From assembly GCF_014352955.1 (NCBI RefSeq), contig NZ_CP060691.1, positions 682,001 to 746,000 of the forward strand: 64,000 nucleotides of DNA. The letters run 5' to 3'. The stretch comes from Mycoplasma sp. Pen4. Lineage in GTDB: Bacteria; Bacillota_I; Bacilli_A; Mycoplasmatales; Metamycoplasmataceae. Below, in pieces: positions 1 to 10,894 of this stretch (its first letter is position 1; each line of letters begins with the position of its first letter). The position numbers were made by a program, and so were the translations under genes. Under the pieces are notes generated by a model, which saw only the letters and a list, made by a program, of their open reading frames with translations, made no database searches and was not told the origin of the DNA.

Positions 1-1644
1 TCTTGTGGTACACAAGAAAGCACTACAAATAACAACGACAATACTGACAAAACAACAACAACAAATCCTACTGATGGTGGAAACACTAACACAACAACAC
101 CAACAGATGGAAATACACCTACTACGCCAGTAGGTGGGGGCACAACATCTACAACAGATGAAAAAGAAACCGGTAACACAACAATCAGCCCAGAAGCTAA
201 AAAAATGGCCGATGCCTATTTAGAAGCAATCACAGTAAACACAAGAATGTTAGATCAATTCTACGCATTCAATACTAGAGTTCAAGAAAAACTTCAAAAA
301 CCTAATGCAGCAATGAAAAATGGTTTAAATGCACAAATTTATGTTGATAAAAGAGGCGAAGAAACTACAACATTCATCGGATTCTCTGGATTAGGAAACA
401 CAATCTACAACCAAATTTTCTTAATCGATACAACTAAATTAGAATTAAGTAATTTATTAGCTTATGGAACTAAAAAAGAAAATCCAAAACCACAAAGCAA
501 ATCAAATAAATACTTAGAAGCAACATATGATTCTGAAGCAAGAAAATTCATAGTTACATTACACTTCAATATTGAAGGTGCTAGCGAAACACCATTTACA
601 AAAGAAATTGTATTCAACGCAGCAGCAGACAATGCTCAAGAAGTTTATGAAGCATTTATAGCAACGGTTGAAGCAGAAAAAGTAAAATTAGAAGTTTTAG
701 GTAAAGACGCAAGTAGAGAACTTAAAAAAGAATTAGATCAAGCTTTATCTGACGCAGAATTAAACACTATTAAAGAAAAAATCATAACAGCAGTTGAAGA
801 AGCTAAAAAACAAATTGAATCATTACGTGCTGAAATTGCAACTGAATTAGAAAAAATTACTTCAGCAGACGAAAAAGACAAATTCAGCAAATTCTTAGAA
901 AGTGCTAAAGGAGTTGATTCATTTGAAAGAACTCTTGAAGAAATTAAAAAATACATAGCAACACAGCCAGCAACTGAAGAAATGGTGCCTAGCTCAGGAT
1001 CAGAAGATACAATGGTTCCGGGTAGTGATGATTCATCATCAACATCAGATACAGGAACAATGCAACCAGAAGCACCAGCTGAAGGTGGGGACGATTCATC
1101 ATCAACTTCTCAACCAGCAATGCCAGGAACTGAAAAAGGTGATTCAACAGTTCCAGTAGAATCTAATCCATCATCAGATGCAAATGGTTCAGAAAAACCA
1201 GAAACTTCACCAGAAGGCGATGCATCTACATCATCAGAAGCGGCAACTCCTGCAGCTGGTAATGAAAATGAATCATCAGTGGAAACAACTACAGAAGGTA
1301 ACGAAGAATCAATATCTGAAAGTGCATCAGAAGAAGAAAATAATCAAGCAGATGCACCTGCTGCCGAAGGAGCTTCTACAACTCCAACAACATCAGGTGA
1401 AGAAACTTCAACAGTAAGCGATTCTGAAACTTCAGATGAAGGGATACCTGATCCAGCTGCAGAAAAAAATGATATGGAATCAGAACCAGCTAAACCAGAA
1501 GCAGCAGCTGAGCCAATGGCTGAAGACACAAGTATGTCAACACAACCTTCAAGTGAAGAAACAACAGAAACACAACCAGAACCTGCTGCAAGTGTTGAAG
1601 AATCACACTCAGAAGAAGCACCAGTAGCTGAACCAGCAGAATAA
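1..1644 (+). CDS. Surface lipoprotein, 5'-truncated by the window edge
   Basis: The open frame runs from the first base. Its first two visible residues are Ser-Cys, so the window seems to start at the lipobox and nearly all of the mature chain (547 residues) is seen. A Thr/Asn/Gly/Pro-rich spacer (residues 3-60) leads into a folded region (about 68-255) whose last part is Lys/Glu-rich helix. A long Ser/Thr/Glu/Pro/Ala tail of short degenerate repeats fills the rest. The same kind of tail occurs in the lipoprotein at 3141-6542, so the two may be surface paralogues. I recognise no enzymatic motif. The role (adhesion or antigenic surface display) is inferred from architecture alone. An internal Met at position 205 is not the true start. 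Confidence 0.8.
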   Translation, partial: SCGTQESTTNNNDNTDKTTTTNPTDGGNTNTTTPTDGNTPTTPVGGGTTSTTDEKETGNTTISPEAKKMADAYLEAITVNTRMLDQFYAFNTRVQEKLQKPNAAMKNGLNAQIYVDKRGEETTTFIGFSGLGNTIYNQIFLIDTTKLELSNLLAYGTKKENPKPQSKSNKYLEATYDSEARKFIVTLHFNIEGASETPFTKEIVFNAAADNAQEVYEAFIATVEAEKVKLEVLGKDASRELKKELDQALSDAELNTIKEKIITAVEEAKKQIESLRAEIATELEKITSADEKDKFSKFLESAKGVDSFERTLEEIKKYIATQPATEEMVPSSGSEDTMVPGSDDSSSTSDTGTMQPEAPAEGGDDSSSTSQPAMPGTEKGDSTVPVESNPSSDANGSEKPETSPEGDASTSSEAATPAAGNENESSVETTTEGNEESISESASEEENNQADAPAAEGASTTPTTSGEETSTVSDSETSDEGIPDPAAEKNDMESEPAKPEAAAEPMAEDTSMSTQPSSEETTETQPEPAASVEESHSEEAPVAEPAE

Positions 1645-1652
1645 TTCTAGAG

Positions 1653-1682
1653 ACTTGTACATTTAATGTGCAAGTTTTTCTA
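1653..1682 (+). terminator. Rho-independent terminator after the first lipoprotein
   Basis: A 9-bp stem with one G-U pair (1653-1661 with 667-675, taking 1667-1675) is followed by TTTTTC. It sits 9 bases after the lipoprotein stop. Confidence 0.75.
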
Positions 1683-1683
1683 A

Positions 1684-1709
1684 TACAAAAAATGCCCTAG
1701 ATGGGCATT
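1684..1709 (-). terminator. Minus-strand terminator of the YitT-type gene
   Basis: The palindrome ATGCCC/GGGCAT (1692-1697 with 1703-1708) reads into a T run on the minus strand, directly after the stop of the gene at 1711-2865. It lies back to back with the plus-strand terminator. Confidence 0.75.
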
Positions 1710-1710
1710 C

Positions 1711-2865
1711 TTATTGTTCGATAAACATATATCCATCACCTTTTTTAAGGTCAAGAATCGATATAAATAAGTCTTTATTAATTGATTTGGTAACTAAGAA
1801 TAAATCGGCAGCATCTAAGTATTGTGTATTAGTAGTGATCATATATTTCTTGGTTCTTGAATATGCACCAATAACAGGTGTGATTGAGAATGTATAAGTT
1901 CTATGTGATATCTTATTAATTTGTGAAATTAATTCAAATGGACGATCACAATAAATTTGTGTTTGCACCAATTTGTTCTTTGGGTATGTAAAGTTAACAA
2001 TAAAAGCATTAATTAGTAACATAAAGAAACTTGAAACATAGTTAGGGTTAAAGAAAATATCTAATGCTCATGGTCTATTAGTGCTAACCAATTGTGTATT
2101 AGATGAATCTTGTGCAAGTGACAATGAAGCAGGTATATATGAACCAATAATGTTTGCTATTGTTAGTGCAATAAAGTTTAAGAATAAGAAAATTGTTCCA
2201 ATTTCTTTAAGTTTCTTTTTAGAAATATACATTCCAACAATATCAAAACCACCTGTTGATGAACCGATGATAATACATGATACTGCAGCTAATCCTTGTA
2301 GCATACCTCAACATAATGAGTAAAGGAATATTGCCATGTGTTTCAATGAATCTTTATCATAGTTTCATAAAACAACTTGCACTTCATTTTGGGTAAAAAT
2401 AGATGGTGAATTTGCGGTTAAATTAGTAAATAAATATACATTACTAATTCCAGGAACAAAACCGAATGAAACCCCAGAGATCGTAAAGACAGCTAAGTAA
2501 TACATTGTGTATAAAGTAAAACTACGTGAAATTCGTTTTCATGACAAGATTAATAATGGAATATTCAGAATAAAGTAAATTAATCAGAAACATAAGTTAT
2601 ATATAACGTATCCTAGGTATTTATTATTACTTGTTGTGCTAATTAAAAATAGAAAGTAACTACCAATTCCTTGACCAAATGATTCTAAACCTAGAGCATA
2701 TAAACCAGTGTTTTGTAATAATAAAACTCCAAGTAGTCCCATAATCAATCCGATTATGGTCATTGTTAGTAGTTTTTGTCACGTTTTTTTGATTCTATAT
2801 AAGAAACCAAAAACTAGTAAAGTACCCTTAATTTTTTGTCTTGTATATTCTTTTCTTGTTTCCAT
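1711..2865 (-). CDS. YitT family integral membrane protein
   Basis: The 384-residue protein has several hydrophobic helices, the motif GSSTGGFDIVGMY typical of YitT-family proteins, and a C-terminal soluble domain resembling DUF2179. Several UGA codons are read as Trp. The start is ATG at 2865, preceded by GAGGATC as ribosome binding site; a start further in would lose the first membrane helix. The family sits in the cytoplasmic membrane and its transport substrate is unknown. The gene is monocistronic on the minus strand between two plus-strand lipoprotein genes. Family assignment is good; function is not known. Confidence 0.85.
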
Positions 2866-3017
2866 TTGATCCTCATTTACTTAAAACTTAATTTTTATTT
2901 AAGTTTATCAAAAATTTATATCTAAAATAAATGTTTTCATCAAATTTCATTAAAAAAACATCAAAAATAAGGTTTTTTAACTAAATGAAATAATTTCCAT
3001 TTTGTAAAAAAACAGGC

Positions 3018-3088
3018 AAAAATGTGAAAAATATATGAAAACAGTATAATTTTTTCTTAAAAGTAGTATTTTATAATTGACATATAAT
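3018..3088 (+). promoter_or_regulatory. Promoter region of the large lipoprotein gene
   Basis: A TATAAT box at 3083-3088 lies 52 bases before the start codon. About 60 bases upstream of it is AAAATGTGAAAA (3018-3030). A nearly identical word lies at a similar distance upstream of the BMP lipoprotein gene at 39775. No good -35 box is visible, as is common in mycoplasmas. Confidence 0.5.
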
Positions 3089-3140
3089 GCTAGTAATATT
3101 ATATGTTTAACTAGTTTAACAAACTATTGGATGAGGTTAT

Positions 3141-6100
3141 ATGAAACTTAAAAAAATTTTAATATTATCCGCAGTAGCATCATCAACTACATTAGTGCCG
3201 ACTTTATTGGTAGCATGTGGTAATACAGATGATTCTAAAGGAGAAAAACCATCACCAGATCCTGGAAATCCAGGCGATGGTGATAAGCCTGGTACAGGTG
3301 GAAAAGATGGCGAAACACCTGAACCTATTAAACCCACAACTCCAGAAACAGGTACAGAAAATCCTAAGCCTGATGACGGCGATAAGGATCCAAATACAGA
3401 ACCAGAAAAGCCAACAACACCAGAGGTTTCTGATGATGAAAAAATAATTGCGTCTCTTAATGAATATGCAGATGAAATTAGTAAGGATGGGAACTTCCTT
3501 ACAGTTCAAAGTGATTTAACACCAGAACAAATTAAGATAATTTATTCATCATTTGAAGGTGGTAAAAATTACAATCCAAAATATGGCGAGCAAGTATTTA
3601 TTACTTCAAAAAATGGATCATTAGAAATTCAAAACTCAGCAAAAGATCCATCTGAACGTGGAATTGTAATTGCTAAATTAACAAACCCAGAAGCATTTGT
3701 AGCAAAAGGATACGAAGCTGTCGGATTTAAAAAATCAAAAGTATTAGCTAACAAAGTTGAAGGAAAATTCAAATTCTTCCCATTTGCTCCAGCATCATTT
3801 GATAAAACAACAAGAGTATTAACAGTTGAATATCAACTTGTTTACAAACAATCTGAAGATGTAACATTCTATTCAAAAGTTATATCATCACAAATCACGC
3901 TTCCTGAATTACCAACAGAATCTGGTACAGATGGCGAAAAACCAGGAACAACTAATCCAGACCCTGCAACACCGACAGTAAGTGAAGATGATAAAGTTCT
4001 TAGTGCACTTAATGAATATGCAGATCAAATTCAAGGTGATTCAACATTCTTTAATGTAAGAACTGACTTAACACAAGATCAAATTAGAAATATCTATGCA
4101 TCATTCCAAGGTGGATCAGAATTCAATTCTAGATTTGGTGAACAAGTTATGATTAGTCAAAACTCAACAAGCGTTGAACTTAAATCAAATAACACAAGAA
4201 GAGAACACAGTGTTGAATTCGCTTCAGTACGTGACTTAGCAACATTCCTTGAAAAAGGTTACCAAATTAATGGTATTAAAAATGGTGCAACAGTTACAAC
4301 GGGAAAAATGGAAGGTAGATACAAGAGAAATAGTTATGCAGGTGCAACATTTGATAAAGCATCAAGATTATTAACATTTAAATTCCAACTTGTAAAAATC
4401 TTTAATGGTGCAGCATTCTATTCAAAAGAAATTACATTCAGTTTAACATTACCTGAATTTGTAGTTCCAACTCTTACACCTGAACAAGAAGCAAAACTTG
4501 CTGAATTAAAAGCACAAGCAACTAAATTATTAGAAGGTATTACAGATCAAACTGTAAAAACAGAATTCCAAACTAAAATTACAGCAGCAGTTGATCCAAC
4601 TGCGGCACAAGATATTATTGTTTCAATTAACAGAGCAATTAAGAAACAAGAACTTAATGCCAAAATAGCTGAAGCTAAAACAGAAATTGCTAATTTAACA
4701 CTTCCTGATGGAATCAAAGCTAAATTTGACGCATCAATCGAAAAACAAACAAGCGCTACTACAATTGCCCCAATTATTGCAGATGCAAAACAATACGAAG
4801 TTCAAAATAAACTTTACTTATCAAAATTAGAAGAAGTTCAACCAGAAATTTCTGCATCAGTAGTTGGTAAATTCTTCAATGACGTAAATGAGAAATTTAC
4901 TAAGATTAAAGAAAGTTATGCAAAATTAGTTGACTTCAAAAAACCTAAATCAACTCAATTTGATGCCATTTTTGGTCAATTTACAAGATTAAACGAAGAA
5001 ATTGCAGTTGGTAAAGAAAGTTTAAAACTTCAAAATAAATTATTTGAACTTAACTTACCAAATGTAGTACTTAACAAACTTTACCAAGATAAATTCTTAC
5101 CAGCAGTTAATACTCAAGAAGAAGAAAAAGTGTTAGCTAATGCTCAAACATATGTTGATGCATATCAAGGACTTAATGATGCATATGCAAAATCTTTAGA
5201 ATTATTAAAGAACCCATTATTAAATGAAGCATTAGGTTTAACAGCAAACCAAGAATCATTCAAAATTAGAAATAGCATTTATGATAACCCTGAAAAGGCA
5301 TTCAATTTAGAAGATGTTAAAGATGCTGGAGTTAGATTAGGACAATTAAATGCTACATTAGAAGCAAACATTAAAGAAAATGAACCAAAAGCAGGACAAT
5401 CAACACCAGATGCCGAAGGAAACATTACATTTGATGGTAAAAAATACTTAAATATTGACAATATACTTGGTACAGGTTACTCAATGTTAGGTCAACAAAT
5501 TGGATTTAAAGATGATTTAGCACAACCTGTAAACGTATATATTCCACCTAAATACAACTCATTAACTGTATACTTCCCAATAAACGTTGAAATGAATGTT
5601 TATGCACCTGATGTTACAAATATTGGTGATTATGTATTTAGCTATACAAGATTAATGAATATTTACGCTCCTAAATTACAAATAATAGGAACAGACGCAT
5701 TTAAGAACACTCCATATGATGGAAAAACTGCTCAAGAAATAGCAAATTCTAGTGCTAATACTGGAAACAGTGAAGAAGTTGTAGTTCCACAACCAGAAGT
5801 TGGAAGTTCAGATAGTTCAACATCATCAGGATCTTCAACTGATGCAACTACAACTCCTGCTCAACCAGAATCAGGAACAGATGAAAACACATCTACAACT
5901 CCAGAAACTACACAACCATCAGAAGGATCAGATTCTACAACATCTACACCAGGTGACACAAATGCTAATAATCCATCACAGCCTGAATCAGGAACTGAAG
6001 GAACAACATCGGGATCAGGTGAAACTGACACTACTCCAGTTCAACCACAACCCGGAACAGAAGAAAATACATCTGTAGCCCCAGAAACTACACAACCAGA

Positions 6101-6542
6101 AACTGCAAATTCAGATGAACCAACACCACCACAACCAGCTGGCCCATCTATAACTCCAGAGGAAACAAACTCAACTGAAGAAGCATCTAAATTTGCAAAC
6201 GCATTTGTTTTAGGCGATAATAATGGTGAAAAGCCAGTGTTTGAAGATGTTAAAAAACATTTTTTAAGTAAAAGTGGTAAAAAAACTGAAAAAGAAAATT
6301 TCTTACAATTTTACAAAAGAAGTCAAACATTCGCTGTTTTCGGATCAGGCGGTAAAGATGGTAATATTGAATACTTATTTAAATTGAAAGATGGAATTGA
6401 AATAAGCGAAATCAAATTATACAAAAACAAATTTATTGAAGGTAATGTGATAATGAATGTTGAAAACAAATCATTCACAATTACATATATAATCGTTTCT
6501 GAAGGAAAAAAATACACACAAACAATTACATTAGAAAACTAA
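3141..6542 (+). CDS. Large surface lipoprotein with duplicated domain and BspA-like segment
   Basis: This 1133-residue protein has a prolipoprotein signal (MKLKK, hydrophobic core, lipobox LLVAC, Cys26). A Pro/Gly/Asp/Lys spacer (27-97) precedes two homologous domains of about 150 residues (about 98-247 and 281-435). Both share the patterns LNEYAD, DLT..QI and GEQV. A helical Lys/Glu/Ala region follows (about 440-760). Residues 769-860 resemble BspA/LRR_5 repeats (YAPDVTNIGDYVF, YAPKLQIIGTDAFKN). A Thr/Ser/Pro/Gln/Glu repeat tail (about 873-1020) and a small C-terminal domain end it. It should be anchored outside the cell. Adhesion is plausible but inferred. The Thr/Pro tail resembles that of the upstream lipoprotein. 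Confidence 0.85.
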   Translation: MKLKKILILSAVASSTTLVPTLLVACGNTDDSKGEKPSPDPGNPGDGDKPGTGGKDGETPEPIKPTTPETGTENPKPDDGDKDPNTEPEKPTTPEVSDDEKIIASLNEYADEISKDGNFLTVQSDLTPEQIKIIYSSFEGGKNYNPKYGEQVFITSKNGSLEIQNSAKDPSERGIVIAKLTNPEAFVAKGYEAVGFKKSKVLANKVEGKFKFFPFAPASFDKTTRVLTVEYQLVYKQSEDVTFYSKVISSQITLPELPTESGTDGEKPGTTNPDPATPTVSEDDKVLSALNEYADQIQGDSTFFNVRTDLTQDQIRNIYASFQGGSEFNSRFGEQVMISQNSTSVELKSNNTRREHSVEFASVRDLATFLEKGYQINGIKNGATVTTGKMEGRYKRNSYAGATFDKASRLLTFKFQLVKIFNGAAFYSKEITFSLTLPEFVVPTLTPEQEAKLAELKAQATKLLEGITDQTVKTEFQTKITAAVDPTAAQDIIVSINRAIKKQELNAKIAEAKTEIANLTLPDGIKAKFDASIEKQTSATTIAPIIADAKQYEVQNKLYLSKLEEVQPEISASVVGKFFNDVNEKFTKIKESYAKLVDFKKPKSTQFDAIFGQFTRLNEEIAVGKESLKLQNKLFELNLPNVVLNKLYQDKFLPAVNTQEEEKVLANAQTYVDAYQGLNDAYAKSLELLKNPLLNEALGLTANQESFKIRNSIYDNPEKAFNLEDVKDAGVRLGQLNATLEANIKENEPKAGQSTPDAEGNITFDGKKYLNIDNILGTGYSMLGQQIGFKDDLAQPVNVYIPPKYNSLTVYFPINVEMNVYAPDVTNIGDYVFSYTRLMNIYAPKLQIIGTDAFKNTPYDGKTAQEIANSSANTGNSEEVVVPQPEVGSSDSSTSSGSSTDATTTPAQPESGTDENTSTTPETTQPSEGSDSTTSTPGDTNANNPSQPESGTEGTTSGSGETDTTPVQPQPGTEENTSVAPETTQPETANSDEPTPPQPAGPSITPEETNSTEEASKFANAFVLGDNNGEKPVFEDVKKHFLSKSGKKTEKENFLQFYKRSQTFAVFGSGGKDGNIEYLFKLKDGIEISEIKLYKNKFIEGNVIMNVENKSFTITYIIVSEGKKYTQTITLEN

Positions 6543-6552
6543 TGCATACAAA

Positions 6553-6582
6553 AAAACAAGAGTCTATAGCTCTTGTTTTTTT
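6553..6582. terminator. Bidirectional terminator between lipoprotein and apt
   Basis: The stem AAAACAAGAG/CTCTTGTTTT (6553-6562 with 6570-6579) has an A run on the left and a T run on the right, so it can serve both converging genes. Confidence 0.85.
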
Positions 6583-6585
6583 GTA

Positions 6586-7095
6586 TTATTCAGAAATTAA
6601 TGAAATAATTTCAATATCTTTTGGAAGTTTTTCTCTACCATTAAGTGCTTTTAATTCATATAAAACAATTAATTTAGTTACTTTAATACCTTGAGAGTTG
6701 AGTAAATCAATAATTGCTTTTACTGTCCCTCCAGTTGCTAAAACATCATCAACAATAACAGCATTTGTTCCTGGCTTTAATACATTAACTTGAATTTCTA
6801 ATGAATTAGTACCATATTCTAAATCGTAGTTTTGTTTTACTGTTTGACCAGGTAATTTACCTGGTTTTCTTACCATTATAAATGGTTTGTGTGTAGCATA
6901 AGCAACTGGTGTTCCAAAGATAAATCCACGTGCATCTGGCGCAACAACCATATTTGCGTCTTTTGCATGTTCACTCATTAAATCTATAACATGTTTAAAT
7001 GCTTCCGGTTGATTTAATAATGGTGAAATATCTTTGAAAGTAATTCCTGGTTTTGGGAAATTAGGAACATCAATAATATAGTCTTTTAAATTCAT
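6586..7095 (-). CDS. apt: Adenine phosphoribosyltransferase
   Basis: The 169-residue protein has the normal family length. It carries the PRPP-binding motif VIVDDVLATGGT and the N-terminal pattern DFPxPGITFKDISPLL, slightly altered to VPNFPKPGITFKDISPLL. It converts adenine plus PRPP to AMP and pyrophosphate in the cytoplasm, a purine salvage step expected in mycoplasmas that cannot make purines. It starts 7 bases after the infB stop with no clear ribosome binding site, so it is probably translated as the last gene of the nusA-ylxR-infB operon. Confidence 0.97.
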   Translation of the reverse strand: MNLKDYIIDVPNFPKPGITFKDISPLLNQPEAFKHVIDLMSEHAKDANMVVAPDARGFIFGTPVAYATHKPFIMVRKPGKLPGQTVKQNYDLEYGTNSLEIQVNVLKPGTNAVIVDDVLATGGTVKAIIDLLNSQGIKVTKLIVLYELKALNGREKLPKDIEIISLISE

Positions 7096-7102
7096 AATTT
7101 AA

Positions 7103-8908
7103 TTAGTTAACACGAACATCTTGGTAGAACTCAAGAACATCATCTTCTTTAATATCATTGAAATTTTTGATGTGTGTTCCAAAATCTTTTCCTGTTTGAA
7201 CTTCTTTAGCATCATTTTGATCACGTTTAAGTGAGTCAATTACACCTTCATGGATTAATTTTCCAGCACGGTAAACTTTAACTTTAGCATTTGTTCTAAC
7301 AACACCTGAGTCAAGCATACATCCTGCGATATTTCCAACTTTTGAGTAGAAGAATACTTTAATAATGTGTGCTTGTCCAATTTTTTGTTCTTCATAAACT
7401 GGTGCTTTTTCACCATCAAGCATTGTTTGACAATCTTCAATAATTTTATAAATAACATTATGTGCAATAACATCTACATTAGCTGTTTTTGCATTTTGTC
7501 TAATGTTTGATGAAACTTTTAAGTTAAATACAAAGATTGTTGCATTTGAAGCTTGTGCAAGAAGTAAATCATTACCATTTACATCTCCTGCTCCAGCAGC
7601 AATAACTTTAATAACTGCTTCATCATTTCCTAAGTGATTTAATTGATCTTTAATTGCTTGTGATGTACCGTAAACGTCAGATTTAATAATAACATTGATA
7701 ATTTTCTTACCTTCAGCATCTGATTCGATACCTGTTTTACCAAATAACATTTCTTTTTTGTCAGCATTTTCTTTTTCTTGCGCTAATTTTTTAGCGAATT
7801 TTTCATCGCTGAATCCGATAAATCTGTCACCAGCATCAGGTGCATAGTTAAGACCTGAAATTGTAGCAGGTGCACCTGGCACAACTTTGTCGATTTGATT
7901 GTTATTTGAATCAAAGATCATTCTTACACGACCGTATTTTGAACCAGCAACTAAGAAATCACCTTTGTAAAGTGTTCCATTTTCAACGATAATTGTTGAA
8001 ACAGCACCAATTCCTTTATCGATACGTGATTCAATAATTGTACCGATTGGGTAACGGTTTGGGTTTGCTTTTAAATCTAAAATTTCACTTAAAAGCATAA
8101 TTGAATCAAATAAATCTGATAATCCTTCACCTTTTAAGGCTGAACCATAGACGATTTGTGTATCCCCACCGTATTCTTCAATTAATACATCATTTTCAGC
8201 TAATTCACCTTTAAGACGATCTAAGTCTTTATTTGACCTATCCATTTTATTAACAAAAACAATAAGTGGAACACCAGCTGCTTTAGCATGTTCGATTGCT
8301 TCTTTGGTTTGTGGCATAACACCATCATCAGCTGCAACTACTAAAATAACGATATCAGTTACTTTAGCACCTCTAGCACGCATTTGTGTAAAGGCTTCAT
8401 GACCTGGTGTATCTAAGAACGTAATTTTGTGACCTTTGTGAGTGATTTGGTATGCTCCAGTATGTTGAGTAATACCACTGCTTTCAGTTGAAACAATATC
8501 AGAGTGACGGATTTTGTCAATTAATGTTGTTTTACCGTGGTCAACGTGTCCCATAACTGTAATAATTGGGCTACGTCTAATTAAATCTTTTTCGTTATCT
8601 GTAAAGTTTACTTCATCAAGGAAGTTAGAACCATCGATGTTTGTTTCTTTCTTAAAGTCGTGACCGTAATCTAAACAAATTTCTGCAATTTGTTCTTCAT
8701 CAAGGATTGTGTTTAAGTTACACATTTTACCTTGAAGGAATAATTTTTTAATAATTTCTGTTGCTGGTACTTTAATTTTTGCAGCAAAGTCTGATATAGA
8801 CATTTTTTCTGTGAAGATAAAAACACCATCTTTTAATTCTGTTTTTGTATTTGATAATTGTTCTTTAATTTCTTCAACGTTTGAAATTCTATTTGTTTTC
8901 TTGCTCAT
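7103..8908 (-). CDS. infB: Translation initiation factor IF-2
   Basis: The 601-residue protein is the short mollicute form without the long N-terminal region of E. coli IF-2. An IF2_N-like segment comes first (about residues 25-80). The GTPase domain shows GHVDHGKTT (G1), DTPGHEAF (G3), NKMD (G4) and SALKGEGL (G5). Domains II to IV follow. It brings initiator tRNA to the 30S subunit. The start codon lies inside the end of ylxR, with an AAGGAGG sequence 6 bases upstream, so the two genes overlap by 20 bases and are probably translationally coupled. Confidence 0.98.
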   Translation of the reverse strand: MSKKTNRISNVEEIKEQLSNTKTELKDGVFIFTEKMSISDFAAKIKVPATEIIKKLFLQGKMCNLNTILDEEQIAEICLDYGHDFKKETNIDGSNFLDEVNFTDNEKDLIRRSPIITVMGHVDHGKTTLIDKIRHSDIVSTESSGITQHTGAYQITHKGHKITFLDTPGHEAFTQMRARGAKVTDIVILVVAADDGVMPQTKEAIEHAKAAGVPLIVFVNKMDRSNKDLDRLKGELAENDVLIEEYGGDTQIVYGSALKGEGLSDLFDSIMLLSEILDLKANPNRYPIGTIIESRIDKGIGAVSTIIVENGTLYKGDFLVAGSKYGRVRMIFDSNNNQIDKVVPGAPATISGLNYAPDAGDRFIGFSDEKFAKKLAQEKENADKKEMLFGKTGIESDAEGKKIINVIIKSDVYGTSQAIKDQLNHLGNDEAVIKVIAAGAGDVNGNDLLLAQASNATIFVFNLKVSSNIRQNAKTANVDVIAHNVIYKIIEDCQTMLDGEKAPVYEEQKIGQAHIIKVFFYSKVGNIAGCMLDSGVVRTNAKVKVYRAGKLIHEGVIDSLKRDQNDAKEVQTGKDFGTHIKNFNDIKEDDVLEFYQDVRVN

Positions 8909-9164
8909 AAAGAACCTCCTTCAGTTGTAAAGCTAAATTTTGGTATGTTTCAGCAGGAACATTTGTTCTAAATGCTCTATTTAAGCATCTAGTTTTAACT
9001 AATTTTTCTCAATTTTGGATAGATGGAGCAAAGTAAGCACCACGTCCTTTGAGATTTTTATTTAAATCAAGACTAACTGTGTTTGTCTTTTTGTTGTAAT
9101 CAAATCGTATTAGTTCGTCAACAGGAAGAATTTGTTGTGTAACAATACATTTTCTAGTGTGCAT
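8889..9164 (-). CDS. ylxR: YlxR family RNA-binding protein (DUF448)
   Basis: This 91-residue protein begins MHTRKCIVTQQ and contains KGRGAYFAPS, matching the DUF448 pattern RkCiv...pk.eLiR...KGRGAYl. Its place between nusA and infB is the conserved bacterial order. One UGA is read as Trp. It starts 4 bases after the nusA stop and overlaps infB by 20 bases. The family binds nucleic acid and has been linked to transcription control, but its exact role here is unknown. Confidence 0.9.
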
Positions 9165-9168
9165 TTAA

Positions 9169-10836
9169 TTATTCTCATCCATCTTCAAAATCGCTTACGT
9201 CGATGTCTGAATCACCTAAACCATAGTGTGCTAAGTCATCATCAACTTTAAAGTCTTTAAGTTGCTCTTTAGAATTAATGAATTCTTTAATAACTTTTTT
9301 GGTTTTAGCTTTTTGTTTAGTTACAACATCTTCTTCTGATGTTTGAGAGTCTAAATCATTGTCATTTTCATCTTCATATTTATCAATTTCATCAATAAAG
9401 TCGTATTCATTGATTGATTCAATAAAGTTATTTGCTTCATTGATTTCTTGTTCGAATAATGAATCAACTTCTGACATATTAACTGTTTTAGCTTTTGCAG
9501 CTGTTGATTTCGTTGATTTAGTTTTTGGTTTATCTGCATTTGATTCTTCTTGAATATCTGCAGCAATTTCTGAAAAGTCAATTGAAGCAAATAATTCATC
9601 GTTATCAAAGTATAAGTCAAGATCTTTTAATGCAGCACTTGATTTAGATGATTTGTGTTTTGAAGACTTGCTTGTAGATCTAAAGTAATGTCTATCATCG
9701 AATTCAACTTCATTTTTAAATGTAATATTTTTATCAAGCGCTTCATTAGCAGACATAACTTGAATTTTTGTACCTGTTAATTTTGCTGCAAGTTCAATGT
9801 TAATTCCTTTTTTACCAATAGCAACCATTAATTCTCTATCTGTAACAATTGCATTGTATCTTCTATTTTCAGGATCATTGCTATCTGCAACTACATCAAT
9901 AACTCTAGCAGGAGCTAATGCGTTTTTAATGTATTCTGTAATATCATCTGAATATCTGATGATGTCTAATTTTTCACCACCAAGCATTGCAGAAACCGCA
10001 GAAATACGTGAACCACTTTCTCCTAAGATTGAACCGATTAAATCAATATCAAAGTTAGAAACTTGTTTAATAGCAATTTTACTTCTGATACCAGCTGAAC
10101 GTTGAATGGCAACGATTTCAATATCGCCATTTGCGATTTCTGGAATTTCTTTTGTAAGTAAATCTGCAATTTCAGTTGGTGAGTTAGTAGCAACTTGAAG
10201 AATGCTTAATTTGCTTTCTAAATCAATGTTATCTAAGTAAACTGTAAGGAATTTACCAGGTTGTAATTCGATATTTGCATTAATTTTATTAACTGGTAAA
10301 TATGCAGTAACTTGATCTTCTAATGCAACGTTGTATGAACCGTTTTTGTTACGTGTTAAAATTTTTGCATTTAATTTTGATCCGATTAAGTTTGTATATT
10401 TATCAATTATTTTTTGTTTTTCTAATGCTTTGATTGCTTGTTTATAACCATTGAAAATAGCAGTTTTAATTTTCTTAGGTAATAATTCAAGACTAAATTC
10501 AATAACAGTTTGATCGCCTTCTTCGACTTGATCATTTAAGATTTTTGCATCACTCATTGTGATGAAAATTAATTTTTCTGAATCATCTGTGAACTCGAAA
10601 TCATCAGCAACTACTTCACCATTAAGATTGAACATTCTGATGATGTGATTATCGTGATCAGCTTTTAATTCAATTAAAGCATCTTTATCGATGTCTCTTG
10701 TGATTGCACGTTCGATTTCTTCTTTAAAGATGTTTAAAATTGCATCGAAATCTGTTTTTTCATTAACTGCAACATTTTCGATTAATGTATATCACTGTTG
10801 TTCTAATGTGATAACTTGTGCTTGTTTTTTAGCCAT
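9169..10836 (-). CDS. nusA: Transcription termination/antitermination factor NusA
   Basis: This 555-residue protein starts at ATG 10836 behind AGAGGT. An apparent start at 10635 is an internal Met, since a UGA Trp codon hides the first 67 residues. The order is N-terminal polymerase-binding domain, S1 domain (about 125-195) and two KH domains (about 210-350, with AIGKKGINIELAAKLTG). A long acidic Ser/Lys/Asp-rich C-terminal extension of about 180 residues replaces the AR domains of E. coli. It ends Asp-Gly-Trp-Glu, the Trp being UGA. It binds RNA polymerase and nascent RNA. rimP, often upstream, is absent here. Confidence 0.96.
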
Positions 10837-10894
10837 AATACCTCTGTATTTTTTGAATAATTTTTAACAAATTTAAGTGATTTAGATTAATAAG

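Noticed and set aside
738-956. Minus-strand frame of 72 codons inside the first lipoprotein
   Set aside because: It lies wholly opposite a well-supported coding region and has no ribosome binding site or recognisable protein features. The same holds for the other antisense frames in lipoproteins, nusA, infB and transporters.
1050-1630. Ser/Thr/Glu tail of the first lipoprotein as a phase-variable tandem repeat
   Set aside because: The repeats are degenerate at DNA level and lack a uniform unit or homopolymer tract. Slippage-based variation is not supported.
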